Below, in pieces: positions 41,838 to 52,014 of a DNA stretch of 64,000 nt (the first letter of the stretch is position 1; each line of letters opens with the position of its first letter). The notes under the pieces were generated by a model. It saw only the letters and a list, made by a program, of their open reading frames with translations, had not been told where the DNA came from and did not search any database. Both the position numbers and the translations under genes were made by a program. The stretch lies in assembly GCA_018262575.1 (NCBI GenBank), contig JAGSYU010000001.1:1-64000 (forward strand), in the 5' to 3' direction. Source of the DNA: Pseudomonadota bacterium. GTDB lineage: Bacteria > Pseudomonadota > Alphaproteobacteria > Rhizobiales > Pleomorphomonadaceae.

Positions 41838-43691
41838 ATGGCAGGCAAGACAGTGCGACTGACGGTGGCGCAGGCAACGGTGCGTTTCCTCGTCAACCAG
41901 ATGACGATCATCGACGGGGAGAAGCTGCCGATCTTCGCCGGCTGCTGGGCGATCTTCGGCCATGGCAACGTGGCCGGTCTCGGAGAGGCGCTGTATCAGG
42001 TCCGCGACACGTTTCCGACGCTGCGCGCCCACAACGAGCAGGCGATGGCCCATTCGGCGATCGCCTTCACCAAGGCGACCTTCCGCCGTCGCTTCATGGT
42101 CTGCACCACGTCGATCGGCCCCGGTGCCCTCAACATGGTGACGGCCGCCGCCGTCGCCCACGTCAATCGCCTGCCGCTCCTGCTGTTGCCGGGCGATGTG
42201 TTCGCCAACCGCCGGCCCGACCCGGTGCTGCAGCAGGTCGAGGACTTCCAGGACGGCACGGTGTCGGCCAACGACTGCTTCCGCCCGGTGTCGCGCTATT
42301 TCGACCGCATCCAGCGGCCCGAGCAACTGATCATCGCGCTGCAGCGGACCATGCACGTGCTGACCGATCCTGCCGAATGCGGGCCGGTGACGCTGTCCAT
42401 GTGCCAGGACGTGCAGGCGGAGGCCTATGATTGGCCGGAGAACCTGTTCGACGAAAAGGTGTGGGTGCCGCGACGCATCCGTCCCGACGAGAATGAACTT
42501 GCGACGGCCATCGGCCTCCTGAAATCGGCAAAGAACCCGATGATCATCGCCGGTGGCGGTGTGCTATATTCCGAGGCGACGGCCGCGCTGGTCGCCTTCG
42601 CCGAAAAGCATCGCATTCCCGTCGCCGTCACGCAGGCCGGCAAGTCGTCGATCGACGAGACGCATGCGCTGGCGCTTGGCGCCGTCGGCGTCACCGGCAC
42701 CTCGGCCGCCAACGCGCTGGCTGCCGACGCCGATCTGGTACTCGCCATCGGCACCCGCTTCCAGGATTTCACCACCGGCTCATGGGCGCTGTTCAAGAGC
42801 GGCGACCTCAGGATCGTCGCCCTCAACGTTGCCAGCTACGACACCACCAAGCACAATGCCGCGCCACTGGTCGCCGACGCGAAAGTCGGACTTGAGCTGC
42901 TATCGCGGGGCCTCGGCGACTGGAAGGCGCCGCGTGTCGCCGAACGCGCTGCCAAGGAAAAGACCGACTGGCTCGAGGCCGCCGCCAAGGTGCTGGCGCC
43001 GACCAACGTCGAGAAACCGTCCGATGCGCAGGTGATCGGCGCCGTGGCGCGGACGCTCGGCGGCCCGAACTCGGTGGTTGTCTGCGCGGCCGGCGGCCTG
43101 CCCGGCGAACTCGACAAGCTGTGGGTGCCGTCGGTACCGGGCAGCTACCATATGGAATACGGCTTCTCCTGCATGGGCTACGAGATTGCCGGCGGCATCG
43201 GCGTCAAGATGGCCAATCCCGACAAGGACGTCGTCGTCATGGTTGGCGACGGTTCCTACATGATGATGAATTCCGAACTCGCCACCTCGGTCAGCCTCGG
43301 CCAGAAGCTGACGGTCGTGCTGCTCGACAACCACGGCTTCGGCTGCATCAACCGGCTGCAGATGGCCACCGGCGGCGCCAACTTCAACAACCTCTGGCAG
43401 GACTGCGCCATGCCGGAGCAGCCGCAGATCGACTTCCGCGCCCACGCGGAGAGCATGGGCGCCATCGCCGTCAAGGTGTCGTCGATCTCCGAACTGGAGG
43501 CGGAACTTGCCAAAGCCAGGACGGCCGACCGCACGACGGTCGTCGTCATCGACACCGATCCGCTCGTCTCCACCGATGCCGGCGGTCATTGGTGGGACGT
43601 GGCCGTGCCCGAAACGTCGAAGCGGACACAAGTCACCGACGCGCGCGAGGCCTACCAGGCCGCCAAGCGGCTGCAGCGCGTCTTCGACTGA
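41838..43691 (+). CDS. iolD: IolD, trihydroxycyclohexanedione hydrolase
   Basis: This 617-residue thiamine-diphosphate enzyme cleaves the cyclic diketone formed by IolE to 5-deoxyglucuronate. The catalytic Glu is in RAHNEQAMAHSA (about residue 63), and the ThDP/Mg motif is VGDGSYMMMNSELATS with the Asn-containing LDNHGFG downstream. ATG 41838 has GGGAGGA nearby. It follows iolC by 79 bases and precedes iolB by 26, so iolCDB is one operon. Confidence 0.93.
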   Translation: MAGKTVRLTVAQATVRFLVNQMTIIDGEKLPIFAGCWAIFGHGNVAGLGEALYQVRDTFPTLRAHNEQAMAHSAIAFTKATFRRRFMVCTTSIGPGALNMVTAAAVAHVNRLPLLLLPGDVFANRRPDPVLQQVEDFQDGTVSANDCFRPVSRYFDRIQRPEQLIIALQRTMHVLTDPAECGPVTLSMCQDVQAEAYDWPENLFDEKVWVPRRIRPDENELATAIGLLKSAKNPMIIAGGGVLYSEATAALVAFAEKHRIPVAVTQAGKSSIDETHALALGAVGVTGTSAANALAADADLVLAIGTRFQDFTTGSWALFKSGDLRIVALNVASYDTTKHNAAPLVADAKVGLELLSRGLGDWKAPRVAERAAKEKTDWLEAAAKVLAPTNVEKPSDAQVIGAVARTLGGPNSVVVCAAGGLPGELDKLWVPSVPGSYHMEYGFSCMGYEIAGGIGVKMANPDKDVVVMVGDGSYMMMNSELATSVSLGQKLTVVLLDNHGFGCINRLQMATGGANFNNLWQDCAMPEQPQIDFRAHAESMGAIAVKVSSISELEAELAKARTADRTTVVVIDTDPLVSTDAGGHWWDVAVPETSKRTQVTDAREAYQAAKRLQRVFD

Positions 43692-43717
43692 CGGTCTTTG
43701 CCGAGAAGGAGAAAATC

Positions 43718-44545
43718 ATGCCCAACTCTCATCTCCGCGTCCGGCCAAAGGCCGACCACGGCTTGGTCACCGAGGTGACACCGGAAAGTGCCGGCTGGTC
43801 CTATGTCGGGTTCGCCCTTCATCGCCTCGTTGCGGGCAAAAGCCTTATCGAGGAGACCGGCACACGCGAGGTGTGTCTGGTGCTGGTGTCCGGCAAGGCG
43901 CGCCTTGCCATCGACGGCAGGGACCAGGGCGAAATCGGCGAGCGGATGAACCCGTTCCAGGGCGCGCCGTGGGCGGCTTACGTGCCAGCCGGTGGCCGCT
44001 ACGAGTTGACCACCACCACCGATGCCGAGATCGCCATCTGCTCGGCGCCCGGCGACGTCGGCTTCCCGGCGAAGCTGATCCCGCCCGGCACCCATCCGCA
44101 GATCACCCGCGGCAAGGGCTCCAACACCCGGCTCGTCACCAACATCATGCCGGAGGACGATGGAGCCGCCCACGCGCTCCTGGTCGTCGAGGTGATCACG
44201 CCGGGCGGCAACACCTCCAGCTACCCGCCGCACAAGCACGACCAGAACGATATCCCGGCCGAAAGCCATCTCGAGGAGACCTACTACCACCGCTTCAACC
44301 CGCCGCAGGGCTACGGATTCCAGCGCGTCTATACCGACGACCGCAGCCTCGACGAAGTGGTGCTGCTCGAGGATGGCGACGTCGTCATGGTGCCTAGGGG
44401 TTACCACCCCGTTGCCACCATCCACGGCTACGACAACTATTATCTCAACGTCATGGCCGGGCCGAAGCGGATCTGGAAATTCCACAACGAGCCGGCGCAC
44501 GAGTGGTTGTTCACCGGCCTTGGCGCCCCGGCGGCGTCCCGCTGA
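43718..44545 (+). CDS. iolB: IolB, 5-deoxyglucuronate isomerase
   Basis: This 275-residue bicupin isomerises 5-deoxyglucuronate to 5-dehydro-2-deoxygluconate. Metal-binding residues lie in YPPHKHDQNDIPAESHLEETYYHRF (a run containing three His and Glu) and in VPRGYHPVATIHGY. The ATG at 43718 follows GAGAAGGAG, and the N-terminus MPNSHLRVRP matches the family size; longer in-frame sequence upstream belongs to iolD DNA. Confidence 0.92.
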   Translation: MPNSHLRVRPKADHGLVTEVTPESAGWSYVGFALHRLVAGKSLIEETGTREVCLVLVSGKARLAIDGRDQGEIGERMNPFQGAPWAAYVPAGGRYELTTTTDAEIAICSAPGDVGFPAKLIPPGTHPQITRGKGSNTRLVTNIMPEDDGAAHALLVVEVITPGGNTSSYPPHKHDQNDIPAESHLEETYYHRFNPPQGYGFQRVYTDDRSLDEVVLLEDGDVVMVPRGYHPVATIHGYDNYYLNVMAGPKRIWKFHNEPAHEWLFTGLGAPAASR

Positions 44546-44654
44546 AGACCCCGCCAAGGCCGGCCTGATCGGTAGAAAGAAAGAGCTGCTGTCGCCCCAA
44601 GCATTCGGCTGACAAGGCGATCGATATCCTGAGATAAGCACTACGGAGATGATC

Positions 44655-46199
44655 ATGAACATGGAAGTCCTGAAGCATCAGTTCGACAAGATCGAGCGTC
44701 TCAGGTACCTCGTCGACAACGAGTGGCGGCAGTCGAAGACCACGAAATACATGCCGGTGATGGACCCGTCGACGGGCCGGCAGATCGCCGAGGCGCCCTG
44801 CTGCACGCAGTCTGAGGTGGACTCCGCCGTCGAAGCCGCCGCCCGCGCCTTCCCGGCCTGGCGCGACACGCCGATCCCCACCCGCATCCAGCTGATGTTC
44901 CGCTTCAAGCAGTTGCTGGACATCCATCTCGACGAACTGACCGAACTGCTGGCCACCGAAAACGGCAAGGTGCTGGCCGAAGCCAAGGGCGACGTCCTGA
45001 AGGCCATCGAAGTGGTCGAATGCGCCTGTTCGACGCATTACCTGATGCAGGGCGACACCTGCATGAACGTGTCGACCGGCTATGACACGGTGTCGTTCCG
45101 CGAGCCGCTCGGCGTGTTCGCGGCCATCGCTCCTTATAACTTCCCGGCCATGATCCCGATGGGCTGGATGATCCCGTTCGCCATCACCACCGGCAACACC
45201 GTGGTGCTCAAAGCGGCATCGATGGTGCCGCAGACGGCGAGCCGCATGCTCGAACTGCTGATCGAGGCCGGCCTGCCCAAGGGCGTCGTCAACCTGGTCA
45301 CCTGCTCGCGCGTCGAGGCCGACAGCCTCTTGGTCAACCCTGCCATCAAGGGCGTCGCCTTCGTCGGTTCGACCTCAGTGGGTCTGCACATCTACAAGAC
45401 GGCCGCCGCCAACGGCAAGCGCGTCCAGGCGCTGACCGAGGCCAAGAACCACGCCCTCGTTCTTGAGGATTGCGTGCTCGAGCGCACGGTGCGCGGCATC
45501 ATCAACTCGACCTATGGCTGCGCTGGCCAGCGCTGCATGGCGCTGCCGGTGGTTTGCGTTCAGGAGAGCATCGCCGACGAGTTCGTGGCGCTGTTCAAGA
45601 AGCTTGCCCAGGAGCTCAAGCTCGGGCCTGCCTATGTCAACGGTTCGCAGCTCGGCCCGGTCATCTCCGAGGGCCAGAAGGACTCCATCGAGAAGGCCAT
45701 CCAGCGCGGCGTTGACGAAGGCGCAACGTTGGTGCTCGACGGACGCGGCGTCAAGGTGCCCGGCTATGAGGGCGGCTATTTCGTCGGCCCGACCATTCTC
45801 GACCACGTCGGCCCCGGCAACTACGTCGGCGATGAGGAGATCTTCGGACCGGTGACGTCGATCAAGCGCGTCAAGGACTTCGAGGAAGGCCTCGCCATCA
45901 TGAATGCCAACCGCTTCGCCAACGGCTCGTGCATTTACACGACATCGGGTCGTTATGCCCGTGAGTTCGCCAAGCGCACCGACGGCGGCATGGTCGGCAT
46001 CAACGTCGGCATCCCGGTGCCGTTCTCGATCTTCCCGTTCTCGGGCCACAAGCAGTCGTTCTTTGGCGATCTGCATACGCTCGGCAAGGATGGCGTCGCC
46101 TTCTTTACGGAAACCAAGTCGGTCACGTCGGTGTGGTTCTCCGAAGAAGACGCCAAAAAAGCGGTCAGCACCTGGGACGGAACGCTGACCCGCGGCTAA
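44655..46199 (+). CDS. iolA: IolA/MmsA, (methyl)malonate-semialdehyde dehydrogenase (CoA-acylating)
   Basis: This 514-residue aldehyde dehydrogenase would convert malonate semialdehyde to acetyl-CoA as the last inositol step. The active-site region is NSTYGCAGQRCMALPV with the catalytic Cys preceded by Arg, and the cofactor region includes GVFAAIAPYNFPAMIPMGW. The segment LTEAKNHALVLEDC replaces the more usual LGGAKNH, so it belongs to a distinct branch. ATG 44655 is chosen because GGAG (44645-44648) is 6 bases upstream; the ATG at 44649 directly abuts it. It follows iolB by 109 bases and ends at a strong terminator. Confidence 0.88.
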   Translation: MNMEVLKHQFDKIERLRYLVDNEWRQSKTTKYMPVMDPSTGRQIAEAPCCTQSEVDSAVEAAARAFPAWRDTPIPTRIQLMFRFKQLLDIHLDELTELLATENGKVLAEAKGDVLKAIEVVECACSTHYLMQGDTCMNVSTGYDTVSFREPLGVFAAIAPYNFPAMIPMGWMIPFAITTGNTVVLKAASMVPQTASRMLELLIEAGLPKGVVNLVTCSRVEADSLLVNPAIKGVAFVGSTSVGLHIYKTAAANGKRVQALTEAKNHALVLEDCVLERTVRGIINSTYGCAGQRCMALPVVCVQESIADEFVALFKKLAQELKLGPAYVNGSQLGPVISEGQKDSIEKAIQRGVDEGATLVLDGRGVKVPGYEGGYFVGPTILDHVGPGNYVGDEEIFGPVTSIKRVKDFEEGLAIMNANRFANGSCIYTTSGRYAREFAKRTDGGMVGINVGIPVPFSIFPFSGHKQSFFGDLHTLGKDGVAFFTETKSVTSVWFSEEDAKKAVSTWDGTLTRG

Positions 46200-46266
46200 G
46201 CGCCAGGGCGACGGCGGCTCCACCCGCCTCGCCCTTCCCTGAACAAGCGCCTCTCCTCCGGGCGCT

Positions 46267-46295
46267 GGCCGGCCCTGGTGGCCGGCCTTTTTTTT
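46267..46295 (+). terminator. Intrinsic terminator of the iol operon
   Basis: Stem GGCCGGCC / GGCCGGCC with loop CTGGT is followed by eight T residues. Confidence 0.9.
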
Positions 46296-46395
46296 ACCGA
46301 GGGCGCATCGGCTTGTCGGGCAACGAGAAGTTTGTGCTGAAAGGACCGTCTGGTGCGGCGGGTCGTCGCCATCTTTGCGACCGGCCGCGCCTGTC

Positions 46396-48783
46396 CTATG
46401 CCGCCATGACGCGGCCTATGAATCTTTCCACCGCCGCCCGCAGGTGGCCGGCTTGCTCGTTCATGTCGTTCGAGGCGGCAGAGACCGCCGACGCAGACTG
46501 CGATGTTTCCCCCACCACATGGGTCAGAGCTTTTGTCTCGTCGGTCACCGCGCGGGTGCCAACCGCCGCCCGCTGGGCATTGCTTGAAATCTCGGACGTG
46601 GCCGTTCCCTGCTGAGTGACGGCGCTGGAGATGATCATCGTGGTACGGTCGACATCGACCATAATGTCGGAGATCGAGCGGATGGCGGTGACCGCTTCCG
46701 CGGTGGAGACCTGAATGGCGGCGATCTGGGTGGCGATCTCCTCGGTGGCCTTGGCCGTCTGACCGGCCAGATTCTTCACCTCCGAGGCGACGACGGCAAA
46801 GCCCTTGCCTGCTTCGCCGGCGCGCGCCGCTTCGATCGTGGCATTGAGCGCCAGAAGATTGGTCTGCTCGGCGATCGCCTTGATCAACGTTATGACATTG
46901 CCGATCCGGTCCGCCGCCTCGGCGAGGCTGCCAATGGTCGCGTCGGTGCGCCGCGCCTCGTCCGAGGCACGACGGGCCACCTGCGTAGCGTTTTCGGTCT
47001 GGCGCGCGATCTCGGCGATAGAGGCGGAGAGTTCCTCGGCGGCGGCCGCCACGGTCTGGACGCTGACGGACGCGTCACCCGACGCCTCGGCGGCGCTGGT
47101 GGCGCGCGAACTCGCCTGCTCGGCGATGGAAGCAAGCGCACGCGCCGTCTCCTCCATCTGGTCAGCGTTGCCAGCCACGGAGGTCAGCATGGTGGCGATC
47201 TCCTGGCGGAAGTCCTGGATGAGCCCTTCGATCGCCTCCTGCCGAGAAGCGCGTCTTTGCTGTTCGGCGTCCGCTTCCGAAGCGAGGCGATGGCGTTCGA
47301 TGGCGTTGTCCCTGAAAACCTGCACGGCCCGAAGCATGTCGCCAATCTCGTCCCGCCGATGGCTACTGCCGAGATCGACATCAATGTCGCCTTTTGCAAG
47401 ACGCGCCATGGCTTTGGTCAGCGAGATGATCGGCCGCGACAGGAGTCTTGACATGCCGATGCTGACCGCAAGAGCGAGCAGAAGTGTCGCGGCAGTGGTT
47501 ACCGCCATCAGGACATAGGAGGACGTTCTGCTCTGGACTGCCGACGCGGCGTGCTGGTCGCTGACCGACCGGATGGCCGCCACCGCAGCGGCTGAGTGCT
47601 GTACCGACGCCTCCCGCGCGGCAACGAAGGCCTTGGTGCCCGTCACAAGGTCGGCGAAGGCGGAACCAAAGCTCTGAATGTCGGCGGAAGGATCGGCAAG
47701 CCCGCTCGCGGCGACTGACTTGCCGGTCTCGATCGCCGTGGCGAGCATGGTCTGGACGTTGGCTTCGCTGTCGTCGGTTGGATCCAGCTTGTAGCCGGCC
47801 GTCTGTATGGTGAGACCGTCGGCCGTGTAGCCAAGCGAGATTCCCTGGTCAAAGGTGGTGTTCGCCTTGACCTTGTCGTCGCCAGCCTGCAGGGCGGCCG
47901 CTTCCGCCACCTTGCCGAGATCGCGAGCGGCGGCGACGATGGCTTCGGTCCCTTTGACGAAGGAATCGATGCCGGCGTCGACCTGCAGCCGCAGTCCTTC
48001 GATCTCGGTGTCGTCGGTCGCCGTCGTCATCGCCGCCATGAGCTTGGCCAGCTCATTGATCGGCTTGGAGGCAAGGCGCATCTGATCGCCGATGGCGTCC
48101 GAACTGGCGAAGTTGTAGATGCTGCCGATCGCCGTCCTCGCCTGGTCGATTGCCGTTTTGGCGACAGCAATGTCGGCGCGGTCGCGGCTTGCGACGTATT
48201 GGACCAGCGACGTTCTGGCTCTGACGGCCAGTACCTGCCCTTGGTAGGCCAGCGCCAGGAATTCCGAGGCTTCACGCACCTTCGCCTGCTCGGCGGCGGC
48301 GAGCTGCTCCATCTCCTGCGACTTCATCTTCGCATCTGATTGCAGCTTGTGGGCAACCCACTGCAGGGCGGAAACGGACTTGTCGACGTTGCCCCAGGCC
48401 GTCGAGATGTCGGCGGAGGCCTTGACGAGCGCGTCGATTGACTGACGGAACGCGCCGATCGCTGCGTTCACAGGCTTCAGCGTCGGCTCGTCCGCCGCGC
48501 CGAGACCGGCGATGTCGGCGTTCACCAGGTCGAGCAACTCACCGCCCGTTCTGGCGGCATCGGGGTCCCGCGTCAGGATGAAACGGTTGACCGCGTCAAC
48601 CGCCGCCCCCACATCGGCGACGGCTGCCGCTGAGCGCGAAGTCAAGTCGATAGCAAGGCCCAGCCGGCTGAGGCCGAACGCGCCAGCACCACCAACGACA
48701 GCGGCCAGCAGTGCCAGCAAAATCAGGCTTGCACCAATCTTTCGAGTGATGGACTGCCTGGCGATCGCTTCTCCTCGCTTCAT
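46396..48783 (-). CDS. Methyl-accepting chemotaxis protein
   Basis: This 795-residue chemoreceptor has an N-terminal membrane helix (about 16-40), a long helical periplasmic sensor (about 40-410, compatible with a four-helix or helical-bimodular ligand domain), a second membrane helix (about 415-437), a HAMP domain ([20 protein letters not shown]) and an MCP signalling domain. The hairpin tip [20 protein letters not shown] is intact. No CheR/CheB docking pentapeptide is seen at the C-terminus. ATG 48783 follows a very strong GGAGGGGGAG site. The ligand is unknown; proximity to the iol genes does not establish inositol. Confidence 0.92.
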   Translation of the reverse strand: MKRGEAIARQSITRKIGASLILLALLAAVVGGAGAFGLSRLGLAIDLTSRSAAAVADVGAAVDAVNRFILTRDPDAARTGGELLDLVNADIAGLGAADEPTLKPVNAAIGAFRQSIDALVKASADISTAWGNVDKSVSALQWVAHKLQSDAKMKSQEMEQLAAAEQAKVREASEFLALAYQGQVLAVRARTSLVQYVASRDRADIAVAKTAIDQARTAIGSIYNFASSDAIGDQMRLASKPINELAKLMAAMTTATDDTEIEGLRLQVDAGIDSFVKGTEAIVAAARDLGKVAEAAALQAGDDKVKANTTFDQGISLGYTADGLTIQTAGYKLDPTDDSEANVQTMLATAIETGKSVAASGLADPSADIQSFGSAFADLVTGTKAFVAAREASVQHSAAAVAAIRSVSDQHAASAVQSRTSSYVLMAVTTAATLLLALAVSIGMSRLLSRPIISLTKAMARLAKGDIDVDLGSSHRRDEIGDMLRAVQVFRDNAIERHRLASEADAEQQRRASRQEAIEGLIQDFRQEIATMLTSVAGNADQMEETARALASIAEQASSRATSAAEASGDASVSVQTVAAAAEELSASIAEIARQTENATQVARRASDEARRTDATIGSLAEAADRIGNVITLIKAIAEQTNLLALNATIEAARAGEAGKGFAVVASEVKNLAGQTAKATEEIATQIAAIQVSTAEAVTAIRSISDIMVDVDRTTMIISSAVTQQGTATSEISSNAQRAAVGTRAVTDETKALTHVVGETSQSASAVSAASNDMNEQAGHLRAAVERFIGRVMAA

Positions 48784-49710
48784 GATCTCCCCCTCCCGCT
48801 CCGGTCGAACATGCGGTCCTCCGACCGAGCCGACCAATGCCTTTCCCGCCACAGCCGCTCACCGGGATTTCCGGGGACGGACACATTTGTGCTGCGCCCC
48901 TGCTCACGCGCCCATCATGGAAATGTATAAGCTGTTTATCTAAAAATTCGATATGAACGTTTCATTCCTGCGCACTCTAGACGCTGACGGTTTCCCAATG
49001 GTTACTTTTTCGAAAGGAGATCAACGGGGCCTGTACTCCGGCGCCCCCCGCAGTACCAGCGTCTTGCCCGGCCCACATCTTGATGACTCATACGGTTTTA
49101 TTCATGAAAATTCCGGAATGAAGAGGCTTATTTTCTGTCAGCCGGGACGGGGCGGGACATCTCATATGGGCGCTATTTAAGGGCGCAAAATTAGCAGATA
49201 CCCGCTAAGAGCGTTGACGACGACAATACCGTTCGACCTAAGCGAGTTCGTCTCGCGTCTCCGGCAGAGATTCCAGGCCGGCCCAACGCGCCTCTTCAAT
49301 CCCACGATGGTGGAGACGTGATCTCTCCGCTCCCAGGCCGTATCCGGCCGGGGCCGAAACCGAAAACCTGTTCCAGCCTGGAACCAAACGGGGCCGATCG
49401 AAGTTTAGAGTATATGCGCGGAGTGCAAGGAGCCAACCGGACATCAACGCGATGGACGCCTGGCGACCCTCAGTCTCCGGTCACTTGAAGCGTGTCTTCT
49501 CTTTCCCTCTTCGGGATGGAAGACCCAACGTTTCCTCTTGATTACAAAGACTTACATATCGCTCACCACCATCATCTGTTTGGAATACCGAGCCGGCGCA
49601 GATCAAGACGCAACAGAGCGGGGAATGGTCTCAGCTCACCTTTTCTTTCTTTCCGCGCCGCTCCGTGCTGCGTCGTGGTTGAAAGTGTAGATTTCGGAAG
49701 GGCTCCGCCA
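48784..49710. other. Long intergenic region between the chemoreceptor and the GT4 gene
   Basis: No convincing gene was found in these 927 bases. The segment 48920-49200 is AT-richer than its surroundings and probably contains the divergent promoters. A GGAAC-N17-AGTT sequence (49380-49405) resembles an EcfG promoter with an imperfect -10. A GGAAGGG ribosome site ends the region. Confidence 0.5.
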
Positions 49711-52014
49711 ATGACCAGCGATCATCTCACCACGCCAGTACTCAATTCGCCCGTGGCCCATGTGGCCCTGATTGGGAATTTTCCGCCCCGCATTTGCGGC
49801 ATTGCCACTTTCACAGCGGATCTGCGCGAAGCACTGGCTTCGAGCAATCGCGATCTCAGGCTGAGCACCGTCGCCGTTACCGACGAGGGACAGAACCACG
49901 CCTATCCCTCGGAGGTCGGCTATGAGATCAGCCAGCATCAAGTCGACGATTACGTGGCGGCGGCCGAGCATATCAACGCACTCAACCCCGACGCCGTGTC
50001 GATCCAGCACGAGTTTGGCATCTACGGCGGCGAGGCGGGCGAGTACCTTCTGAAGCTGACGGAGCGGCTGCGCGCTCCGGTGGTCACAACCCTGCACACG
50101 GTGCTGACCAACCCCACCGCCGATCAGCGCCGCGTGATGGAGCGGCTCGCCGAGCATTCGGCTCGTCTGGTGGTAATGACGGAGATGGGGCGCACCATTC
50201 TGACCCGCGACTGGCACATTCCCGCCAAGAAGATCGCCGTCATTCCGCATGGCATCCCGGATGTTCCTTTCCTTGACCCGGCCTTCCAGAAGCACAGTTT
50301 TGGCCTCGACGGGCGAAAGGTGCTGCTCACCTTTGGTCTGCTGTCGCCCAACAAGGGGATCGAGAACATGATCGATGCCTTGCCCGAACTGGCTGAAGCG
50401 CATCCAGATCTCATCTATGTGGTTCTAGGGGCGACCCATCCGCATCTGGTGGCCCGCGAGGGCGAGACCTATCGCGAGCACCTGCAGGCCCGCGCCGACG
50501 CGCTTGGCGTTTCCGACCACGTCATGTTCGTCAACGAGTATGTTGACGCGCCGACCCTGCAGGCATGGCTGTCGGCGGCCGACATCTATGTAACGTCCTA
50601 TCTCAATGAAGCTCAGATCACCTCCGGTACGCTGTCCTATGCCGTGGGGCTCGGCAAAGCGGTGGTCTCCACCCCCTATTGGCATGCGCGCGAGCTCTTG
50701 GCGGACGATCGTGGCGCGCTGGTACCCTTTGGCGATCCCAAGGCGTTGGCCTCGACCATCGGCGATCTTCTTACCGATCCGGTGCGCCGCGACCGCCTGC
50801 GCAGTCGGGCCTACGAGGCCGGGCGGCAGATGATCTGGTCTGTCGTGGGACGGTCCTATCTCGACCTGCTTGCCGAGGCGCGCGGCGGCGCTCGCACGCC
50901 GTTAACGGTCAGCAACCTGCGCTCGGGCCGACGCGTCCCGTCGGTTTCCACGCTGTCGGCGGTCGACCGGATGATGGATGGCTGTGGCATGCTGCAACAC
51001 AGCCTCTCGACCATCCCCGACCGGCGTCACGGCTATTGTCTTGACGACAATGCCCGCGCCCTCATGCTGGCCGTGGAGCTGAAATCCGAGGGGATGGAGA
51101 CCGAACGCGCCGCCCGTATTGCCGACACCTGTGCCGCCTTCGTGGATTCGGCGTGGGACGAGGACCGCGGTGCTTTCCGCAACTTCATGGGCTACCAGCG
51201 CAACTGGCTGGAAGACATCGGCTCGGAGGATAGCCATGGACGGGCGCTCTGGGCGCTCGGACGGGCGGTCGCGGGCACAGACGATCATGGATTGAAGCTG
51301 TGGGTGACGGGTCTGGCCGAGCGGGTGATCCCGGCCAGTGGTCATCTGACGAGCCCGAGGGCTGCCGCCTTCGCGACACTGGGCCTCGGCAGCTGGCTTT
51401 CGGTCTACCCAGGCCACCGTCCGGCCCGACAGCTTCTCGAGGCATTCTCTGCCCGATTGCATCAGCTATTGCTCGATCAGCAACGCCCAGACTGGCTCTG
51501 GTTCGAGCCAGTGCTTGCCTACGACAACGCTCGTCTGCCGGAGGCGCTGATCCGCGCCGGCCAGCGCCTGGGGCGGCAAGACATGGTCAAGGACGGCCTT
51601 GCGGCGCTCGACTGGCTGGCCGAGCTCCAGACCGCCGCGGAAGGCCACTTTCGTCCGGTGGGCACGGATACCTTCGGCAAGCTCTATGGACGCCCGCTGC
51701 CGTTCGACCAGCAGCCGGTCGATGCCTGGGCGATGATCGAGGCGTGTGCCGCGGCATTCGACGTGACGGGCGATGCCGGGTGGCGGCGCCACGCCGATGC
51801 AGCGTTCGACTGGTTCCTCGGTCGCAACGATCTGGGACTTCGGCTCTCGACTCCGAACGGCGGCTGCTATGATGGCTTGCAGGTCGATCGCGTCAACCTC
51901 AACCAGGGAGCGGAATCCATTCTTGCCTTCCAGTTCTCAGTGCGCTCGATGCGGCAGCTTCAGCGGCTCGCCGACGGCCATGCCCCTGAAGTAGTGGTAG
52001 GAGCTGGCCGATGA
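49711..52014 (+). CDS. GT4 glycosyltransferase with C-terminal (alpha/alpha)-type domain
   Basis: This 767-residue protein has a GT-B glycosyltransferase family 4 part (about 12-385: IGNFPPRICGIATFTADL donor-side glycine motif, IPHGIPDVPF, GLLSPNKGIENMIDALP, and acceptor motif NEAQITSGTLSYAVGLGKAV) and a C-terminal helical region (about 400-765, HGYCLDDNARAL, SEDSHGRALWALG, QPVDAWAMIEA) resembling an (alpha/alpha)6 glycosidase-like barrel. ATG 49711 follows GGAAGGG; 73 upstream in-frame codons are non-coding-like. It overlaps the following GH130 gene by ATGA, so both act on the same glycan, likely a mannoside. Direction (synthesis or turnover) is not known. Confidence 0.8.
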   Translation: MTSDHLTTPVLNSPVAHVALIGNFPPRICGIATFTADLREALASSNRDLRLSTVAVTDEGQNHAYPSEVGYEISQHQVDDYVAAAEHINALNPDAVSIQHEFGIYGGEAGEYLLKLTERLRAPVVTTLHTVLTNPTADQRRVMERLAEHSARLVVMTEMGRTILTRDWHIPAKKIAVIPHGIPDVPFLDPAFQKHSFGLDGRKVLLTFGLLSPNKGIENMIDALPELAEAHPDLIYVVLGATHPHLVAREGETYREHLQARADALGVSDHVMFVNEYVDAPTLQAWLSAADIYVTSYLNEAQITSGTLSYAVGLGKAVVSTPYWHARELLADDRGALVPFGDPKALASTIGDLLTDPVRRDRLRSRAYEAGRQMIWSVVGRSYLDLLAEARGGARTPLTVSNLRSGRRVPSVSTLSAVDRMMDGCGMLQHSLSTIPDRRHGYCLDDNARALMLAVELKSEGMETERAARIADTCAAFVDSAWDEDRGAFRNFMGYQRNWLEDIGSEDSHGRALWALGRAVAGTDDHGLKLWVTGLAERVIPASGHLTSPRAAAFATLGLGSWLSVYPGHRPARQLLEAFSARLHQLLLDQQRPDWLWFEPVLAYDNARLPEALIRAGQRLGRQDMVKDGLAALDWLAELQTAAEGHFRPVGTDTFGKLYGRPLPFDQQPVDAWAMIEACAAAFDVTGDAGWRRHADAAFDWFLGRNDLGLRLSTPNGGCYDGLQVDRVNLNQGAESILAFQFSVRSMRQLQRLADGHAPEVVVGAGR

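Noticed and set aside
49380-49405. GGAAC-N17-AGTT upstream of the GT4 gene
   Set aside because: Spacer and -10 are both imperfect compared with the other sites in this window, and it lies about 300 bases from the start codon.
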